Part shown: one piece after another, positions 8,405-12,479 of the stretch
How the letters are laid out: the number at the start of each line of letters is the position of its first letter
How positions within the stretch are numbered: position 1 is the first letter of the stretch
Assembly (NCBI GenBank): GCA_937876865.1
Contig: CALEFF010000072.1
Location: forward strand, 1 to 12,479
Length of the DNA stretch: 12,479 nt
Source of the DNA: an uncultured Bacteroidales bacterium
GTDB lineage: Bacteria > Bacteroidota > Bacteroidia > Bacteroidales > P3
Direction of reading: 5' to 3'
Translations under genes and position numbers: made by a program
The notes under the pieces: generated by a model
Seen by the model: only the letters and a program-made list of their open reading frames with translations
The model's database searches: none
What the model was told of the DNA's origin: nothing

Positions 8405-9415
8405 TTATGCAGAAATTTCTCCTCTTAAATTAGACTTTAACATTTGTTTTATTTCCGTTGGCTCTTCATAATTACCAAGTACAAACATCATTTTAGCAAG
8501 TGCAGCCTCTGTTGTTATATCTCCACCAGAAATAACTCCCATTTCCAACAAAGCAGTTGATGCTTCATAATGTCCCATAACCACACTACCAGCTTTACAT
8601 TGCGTAACATTCATAACATAAACCCCTTTTTCAATCGCATGCTTTATAGCAGAAATAAACCATTGACTTGTTGGAGCGTTACCACTTCCATAAGTTTCCA
8701 AAACAACTCCTTTTAAATCTGGTATTGACAAAAAGGCTTCTAAATGTTCCTTTTGAAGAGCAGGGTGTACCTTTATCACAACTATTTGTTCACACATCTT
8801 ATCATAAACTTTCAATGGTTTATCATCACTTTTATGAATCAAATGTTGTTTATAACTAATATTTATTCCAACTTTTGCCAAAGAAGGATAGTTGCCAGAA
8901 TAAAATGCCTCAAAATGCTCAGCATTTATTTTTGTAGTACGATTTCCCCTAAACAATTTATTTTCAAAGAAAATACACACCTCAGGAATATTTATATTTT
9001 CATTCGCTGCTATTTCCACTGCGGAAATAATATTTTCTCTACCATCAGTTCTAATCATTCCCAAAGGCAATTGACTACCTGTTATGATAATTGGTTTAGA
9101 CAGATTTTCTATAAGAAAACTTAAAGCAGAAGCAGTATAACTCATTGTATCGGTTCCATGAAGAACAACAAATCCATCATAATCCTCATACTCTGTTTTA
9201 ATTAAATCAGCCAACCTTATCCAAACATCTGAATGCATATCAGATGAATCAATTATAGGATTAAACTGAATTGTATCTATTTCACAATCCAATTCTTTCA
9301 AAACAGGCAAAGCCTCATAAATCTTTTTCATATCAAAAGGATACAAAGCCCCTGTCTTCTTATCTTTCACCATTCCAATGGTGCCACCTGTGTAGATAAC
9401 TAATATTTTTTTCAT
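8405..9415 (-). CDS. ansA: Type I (cytoplasmic) L-asparaginase
   Basis: The 336-residue protein hydrolyses L-asparagine to aspartate and ammonia. The N-terminal TGGTIGM is at 9-15 with nucleophile Thr12. Tyr25, Ser58 (DSSDM), HGTDT at 86-90 (Thr88, Asp89) and GNRTTK at 157-162 with Lys162 complete the expected catalytic set. There is no signal peptide and the spacing follows E. coli AnsA, so this is the cytoplasmic type I enzyme. The frame can be extended 10 codons upstream to a TTG at 9445, but that extension would run through the promoter-like TATCTTTG and precede the conserved MKKILVIYTGGT start. The ATG at 9415 is therefore preferred. It is the first gene of a minus-strand cluster with rfaE1, porT and a flavoprotein. 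Confidence 0.92.
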   Translation of the reverse strand: MKKILVIYTGGTIGMVKDKKTGALYPFDMKKIYEALPVLKELDCEIDTIQFNPIIDSSDMHSDVWIRLADLIKTEYEDYDGFVVLHGTDTMSYTASALSFLIENLSKPIIITGSQLPLGMIRTDGRENIISAVEIAANENINIPEVCIFFENKLFRGNRTTKINAEHFEAFYSGNYPSLAKVGINISYKQHLIHKSDDKPLKVYDKMCEQIVVIKVHPALQKEHLEAFLSIPDLKGVVLETYGSGNAPTSQWFISAIKHAIEKGVYVMNVTQCKAGSVVMGHYEASTALLEMGVISGGDITTEAALAKMMFVLGNYEEPTEIKQMLKSNLRGEISA

Positions 9416-9434
9416 AACTACATTAGAAATGTGG

Positions 9435-9442
9435 CAAAGATA
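9435..9442 (-). promoter_or_regulatory. Putative -7 element for the ansA-rfaE1-porT-flavoprotein cluster
   Basis: The minus strand reads TATCTTTG, matching TAnnTTTG. It lies 19 bases upstream of the ansA ATG at 9415, so the expected leader is short (about 10-15 bases). The -33 region has no clear TTG. Its position supports the shorter ansA start. Confidence 0.5.
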
Positions 9443-9452
9443 CAAAAAAATG

Positions 9453-9484
9453 TTTGTGTGTTACGAATTATTATTGTAATTTTG
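9453..9484 (+). promoter_or_regulatory. Bacteroidota-type promoter for the DUF1573-aminotransferase operon
   Basis: TTTG at 9453-9456 and TAATTTTG at 9477-9484 are separated by 20 bases. This is the classic Bacteroidota -33/-7 arrangement (TTTG, 19-21 bases, TAnnTTTG). The start codon at 9513 lies 28 bases downstream. An A/G-rich stretch (aaagaagaaaaa) just before the ATG replaces a Shine-Dalgarno. It lies back to back with the minus-strand promoter. Confidence 0.65.
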
Positions 9485-9512
9485 CCGTTATAATATTACG
9501 AAAGAAGAAAAA

Positions 9513-9926
9513 ATGCAATCATTAAAAAGATTATTCGGAATATTTTTTGTTGTATTGACGTTAAGTTTAACCTCAAAATCTCAGTCTTTACAACATGAAG
9601 GACCTATTGCGGAATTTAATATGGTTTCTTATGACCTTGGAGAAGTTTTACAAGGTAAAGAAACAATAGCAGTTTTTACCCTAACGAACAAAGGAAATGC
9701 CCCCTTGGTAGTAGAAAATATTAAAGTTTCGTGTGGTTGTACCTTAGTAGAATGGTCGCAAGATCCAATTTTACCAGAACAATCCGCTAAAATCACAGTA
9801 AAATACAATTCTAATATAATAGGAACAATAAAACGAAGCATAGTAGTAAATACAAACGACAGAAAGCAAGAAAGAATACTCTTGATGCTAACAGGAAATG
9901 TCGTTGCAATAAATAGTGATTATTAA
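9513..9926 (+). CDS. Exported DUF1573 protein, first copy
   Basis: The protein has 137 residues. Positions 1-24 form a signal peptide (KR, then a hydrophobic run, ending near SKSQ). The rest is one DUF1573 domain, an Ig-like beta-sandwich related to ASPM-SPD-2-Hydin (ASH-type) domains. Visible landmarks are YDLGEV (40-45), FTLTNKGNAPLVV (55-67), the hallmark SCGCT (73-77, Cys74 and Cys76), PILPEQSAKITVKYN (85-99) and a final strand with LLMLTGNV (123-130). The molecular function of DUF1573 is not established. It is common in Bacteroidota as small periplasmic or surface proteins. It is the first gene of an operon with a paralogue 18 bases downstream and an aminotransferase. Confidence 0.88.
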   Translation: MQSLKRLFGIFFVVLTLSLTSKSQSLQHEGPIAEFNMVSYDLGEVLQGKETIAVFTLTNKGNAPLVVENIKVSCGCTLVEWSQDPILPEQSAKITVKYNSNIIGTIKRSIVVNTNDRKQERILLMLTGNVVAINSDY

Positions 9927-9944
9927 CTAAAAAACAATAAAACA

Positions 9945-10358
9945 ATGAAAAGATTTCTTTTATCAGCGATTTTTGTATTCGCTTTAATGTTAGGAGCCTC
10001 TGCTCAACAAACAGCAAAAAAAGATTCAAAACAAACAGAGACTACCTCACAAGCAGAAATAACTTTTGACAAGTTAGAGCACGACTATGGTGAAGTAAAA
10101 CAAAACGGCAACGGAGTTTGCGAATTCACCTATACTAATACAGGCTCTGTTCCTTTGGTTCTATCAAAAGTTCGCTCATCTTGTGGCTGTACAGTTCCTA
10201 AATGGAGTAAAGAACCTTTAATGCCAGGACAATCTGCAACAATCACAGTAAAATATAACACAAGTAGTGTAGGACCTATCAACAAATCAATCACTGTTGA
10301 ATCAAACGCAAAAACTCCAAGAGTAAGATTATTGATAAAAGGTAAAGTAATCAAATAA
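9945..10358 (+). CDS. Exported DUF1573 protein, second copy
   Basis: This also has 137 residues. The signal peptide is at 1-20 with likely cleavage LGASA-QQ. A short charged linker (about 21-38, rich in Lys, Gln and Thr) is followed by a DUF1573 domain: HDYGEV (46-51), FTYTNTGSVPLVL (61-73), SCGCT (79-83, Cys80 and Cys82), PLMPGQSATITVKYN (91-105), and a final strand ending IKGKVIK. It is clearly paralogous to the preceding gene, with the same motif order and a matching Trp after the CGCT motif (W87, compared with W81), but with a different N-terminal linker. The two share an operon and precede the aminotransferase by 14 bases. Function is unknown; a structural or protein-binding role in the envelope is a guess from the Ig-like fold. 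Confidence 0.89.
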   Translation: MKRFLLSAIFVFALMLGASAQQTAKKDSKQTETTSQAEITFDKLEHDYGEVKQNGNGVCEFTYTNTGSVPLVLSKVRSSCGCTVPKWSKEPLMPGQSATITVKYNTSSVGPINKSITVESNAKTPRVRLLIKGKVIK

Positions 10359-10372
10359 AAAGATATAAAGTT

Positions 10373-11575
10373 ATGTTAGAAATATCAAAAAAAGGACAAA
10401 CCCTTCCTGCATCTGCCATCAGAAAATTAGTACCTTACGCAGAAGCAGCAAAAGAAAGAGGAATAAAAATACATCATTTAAACATCGGACAACCAGATAT
10501 TGAAACTGCACCAGGAGCCTTAGATGCTTTAATAAAAGCACCAAGAGACATTGTTGCCTATACTCACTCTGCTGGAAATATGTCATATAGAAAAAAACTA
10601 TGTGAATACTATGCAAAACACAATATCAAACTAACACCAGATGAAATCATAATCACAGCAGGAGGAAGCGAAGCATTACAATTTGCTTTCACAATCTGTT
10701 GCAACCCAGGAGATGAAGTTCTTATCCCAGAACCATATTACACAAACTACAATTCATTTGCAATACTTTCAGATGCAGTTATAAAAACCGTACCATCAAC
10801 AATAAAAGACGGTTTTGCCCTACCATCAATAGAAGAATTTGAAAAAGTAATCACACCAAAAACAAAAGCAATAATGATTTGTAATCCAAATAACCCAACA
10901 GGCTATTTGTATTCAAAAGAAGAATTATTGCTATTAGGTGAAATCGCAAAAAAACACAATCTTTATTTATTCGCAGACGAAGTTTACAGAGAATTTTGTT
11001 ACGATGGAAAACAACACTTCTCTGTAATGGAAATGGAAGACCTTTCACAACACGTTATTTTACTTGACTCAGTAAGTAAGAGATACTCAGCTTGTGGAGC
11101 AAGAATAGGAGTTATCATATCCAAAAACAAACAAATAATGAACGCTGCACTAAGAATGGCACAAGCAAGACTTTGTGCTCCATACTTTGGACAAATCTTT
11201 GGTGAAGCAGCAGTAGACACACCTCAAGAATACTTCGATAAAGTAGCAAAAGAATACGATCTAAGACGTAGAACTCTAATAGAAGCAATCAATAAAATAG
11301 ATGGTTGTTTCTGCCCAATGCCAACAGGAGCTTTCTACACAATCCTTGAAATGCCAATAGATGATTCAGACAAATTCTGTCAATGGTTATTAGAAGAATT
11401 CAACTACAACGGAGAAACCGTTATGCTTGCACCAGCAACAGGATTTTACTCTGACCCAGAAAAAGGAAGAAAACAAGCAAGAATCACTTACTGCTTAAAG
11501 ATAGAAGACCTTAAAGCAGCAGTAAAATGCTTAGAAGAAGCCCTAAAAGTATATCCAGGAAGAACAAACAAATAA
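10373..11575 (+). CDS. Class I/II PLP-dependent aminotransferase (aspartate aminotransferase-like)
   Basis: This is a 400-residue cytoplasmic fold-type I aminotransferase of the AspC/AAT subgroup. Key residues are GQP at 39-41 (substrate carboxylate loop), AGGSEAL at 96-102 (PLP phosphate loop), NPNNPTG at 171-177 with Asn174, ADEVY at 201-205 with Asp202 and Tyr205, the Schiff-base Lys236 in DSVSK, Arg244 in GARIG, and Arg370 in QARITY for the alpha-carboxylate. All catalytic positions are present, so it should be active. The exact amino-acid substrate cannot be read from the sequence; aspartate, alanine or an aromatic or branched amino acid are possible. It is the last gene of the operon begun by the two DUF1573 genes, and the stop is followed by a terminator about 20 bases later. 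Confidence 0.92.
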   Translation: MLEISKKGQTLPASAIRKLVPYAEAAKERGIKIHHLNIGQPDIETAPGALDALIKAPRDIVAYTHSAGNMSYRKKLCEYYAKHNIKLTPDEIIITAGGSEALQFAFTICCNPGDEVLIPEPYYTNYNSFAILSDAVIKTVPSTIKDGFALPSIEEFEKVITPKTKAIMICNPNNPTGYLYSKEELLLLGEIAKKHNLYLFADEVYREFCYDGKQHFSVMEMEDLSQHVILLDSVSKRYSACGARIGVIISKNKQIMNAALRMAQARLCAPYFGQIFGEAAVDTPQEYFDKVAKEYDLRRRTLIEAINKIDGCFCPMPTGAFYTILEMPIDDSDKFCQWLLEEFNYNGETVMLAPATGFYSDPEKGRKQARITYCLKIEDLKAAVKCLEEALKVYPGRTNK

Positions 11576-11595
11576 AAAAAATTAACAAACACAAT

Positions 11596-11634
11596 AACAA
11601 AGCTGAGTCATCTAAAATTTGATTCAGCTTTGTT
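11596..11634 (+). terminator. Rho-independent-type terminator hairpin after the aminotransferase
   Basis: The inverted repeat AACAAAGCTGAGTCA (11596-11610) pairs with TGATTCAGCTTTGTT (11620-11634): 15 base pairs including one G-T wobble, with a 9-base loop. A short T run (TTTT, 11633-11636) overlaps and follows the stem. The stem is long but the U tract is modest. It ends the DUF1573-aminotransferase operon and lies only 16 bases before the next start codon. Confidence 0.8.
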
Positions 11635-11650
11635 TTATAAAAACATCAAG

Positions 11651-12479
11651 ATGAAAAAAATAATAATCAGTCTGTTTATACTCCTATTCAGCAATAGTAT
11701 ATGCCTTTGTCAAAAAGCCGATTCCATACTAAACAACGCCATATACCTAATAGACAAAGGCGAATTAGTAGAAGCAGAAAATAAAATAAAACGAGCAATA
11801 TCAGAGGGCATAGATACACTACCCCTACACTATGAATTAGCTTGGATATACTACATAATGACAGACTACGACAAAGCAATAGAAACCCTAACCCCACTTT
11901 GTCAAAGAGCAGAAGTAACACCTGATGTTTATCAATTATTAGGCAATGCCTATGACGAAAAAGGGCAATTCAATTCCGCCATAACACAATACGACAAAGG
12001 CCTAAAAAAATTTCCAAACGCAGGGTGCCTATACCTTGAAAAAGGAAACATATCCTATAAGAATAACCGATACGAAGACGCCTTCTTTTACTACGAAAAA
12101 GGCATAGAATCAGATCCCGAATACGCATCTAACTATTATAGAGCCTCTCTCCTATTTTTTGCATCTACCGAAATGGTATGGGGAGCAATGTACGGAGAAA
12201 TATTTATGAATCTTGAACAACACTCACAAGAAAGATACAAAGAAATGAGTGAAACACTATACAATTGCTACTTTGATCAAATAAAATTTAACAATAGAAA
12301 AGCCGAAGTAGATTTCAACAATCCTGTTATAGTTTACTCCAACTCAGGAGAAAGACCGAATCTCTTTCCAGAAAGTTTTCGTTCTGCAATGACAAAAGCA
12401 GCAAAAGGATATAGATTTCTTGATCTAAACACCCTTGTTCAAATAAGAAAGAAATTTATAAACGAGTTTTATGCAAATT
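11651..12479 (+). CDS. Exported TPR-repeat protein (C-terminus beyond window)
   Basis: ATG at 11651 opens a frame of 276 codons that reaches the right edge without a stop. Residues 1-20 are a hydrophobic signal sequence (MKKIIISLFILLF, ending ICLC-QK). The cysteine context does not fit a clear lipobox. Residues about 23-158 hold four tetratricopeptide repeats: 23-55, 57-87, 91-124 and 125-158, with typical Gly/Ala/Tyr positions such as LGNAYDEKGQFNSAITQYDKG and KGNISYKNNRYEDAFFYYEK. TPRs are helical protein-binding scaffolds, so a periplasmic or lipid-anchored assembly role is plausible. Residues about 170-276 do not look like TPRs and I do not recognise them; they include SNSGERPNLFPESF. Only a terminator and 16 bases separate it from the upstream operon, so its promoter is unclear. 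Confidence 0.9.
   Translation, partial: MKKIIISLFILLFSNSICLCQKADSILNNAIYLIDKGELVEAENKIKRAISEGIDTLPLHYELAWIYYIMTDYDKAIETLTPLCQRAEVTPDVYQLLGNAYDEKGQFNSAITQYDKGLKKFPNAGCLYLEKGNISYKNNRYEDAFFYYEKGIESDPEYASNYYRASLLFFASTEMVWGAMYGEIFMNLEQHSQERYKEMSETLYNCYFDQIKFNNRKAEVDFNNPVIVYSNSGERPNLFPESFRSAMTKAAKGYRFLDLNTLVQIRKKFINEFYAN

Noticed and set aside
8405..9445. Longer asparaginase start 10 codons upstream (TTG at 9445)
   Set aside because: It would include the promoter-like TATCTTTG in the coding region and adds residues before the conserved MKKILVIYTGGT start.
11614..11621. AAAATTTG as a -7 promoter element for the TPR gene
   Set aside because: It is an imperfect match (first base A instead of T), sits in the loop and stem of the terminator, and has no -33 box.
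1..12479. CRISPR array, defence island, mobile element or RNA gene
   Set aside because: No short regular direct repeats with spacers, no transposase or integrase reading frames and no tRNA or rRNA-like segments were seen; the only repeats are protein-coding modules.

Overview
The window looks like chromosomal DNA from a member of the Bacteroidota, most likely an uncultured low-GC Bacteroidales. The evidence is an AT-rich composition, intergenic promoters of the Bacteroidota type (TAnnTTTG), no Shine-Dalgarno sequences, a PorT protein of the type IX secretion system (T9SS), tandem DUF1573 proteins, and a giant exported protein built from fibronectin type III (FN3) and cleaved-adhesin-like modules. 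No rRNA, tRNA, CRISPR array, insertion sequence or phage gene was seen, and no intergenic stretch reaches 300 bases.

Left 5 kb (1-5065, minus strand): one uninterrupted reading frame of at least 1688 codons that runs off the left edge. It encodes a signal peptide, an N-terminal beta-sandwich, and alternating FN3 and anchor-J/cleaved-adhesin-like beta modules. A block of about 540 residues occurs twice in tandem and a third partial block follows. It has its own promoter-like element. The C-terminus, where a T9SS sorting domain would be expected, lies outside the window.

Middle (5143-9415, minus strand): a tight four-gene cluster in the order ansA (cytoplasmic L-asparaginase), rfaE1/hldA (heptose-7-phosphate kinase), porT (T9SS outer-membrane component) and a COG2509-type FAD dehydrogenase that starts at TTG inside the porT stop region. 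Gaps of 5 and 16 bases and one 8-base overlap suggest a single transcript from a promoter near 9440. The cluster mixes envelope biogenesis (LPS heptose, protein secretion) with metabolism.

Right (9513-12479, plus strand): a divergently transcribed operon of two exported DUF1573 paralogues and a class I/II PLP aminotransferase, closed by a strong hairpin terminator. Only 16 bases later an exported TPR-repeat protein begins and runs off the right edge.

The most interesting items are the giant duplicated surface protein encoded just downstream of a T9SS gene, the DUF1573 pair, and the TPR protein with an unrecognised C-terminal part. Nothing here amounts to a demonstrably new system. It is ordinary Bacteroidota chromosome with an unusual large surface protein.
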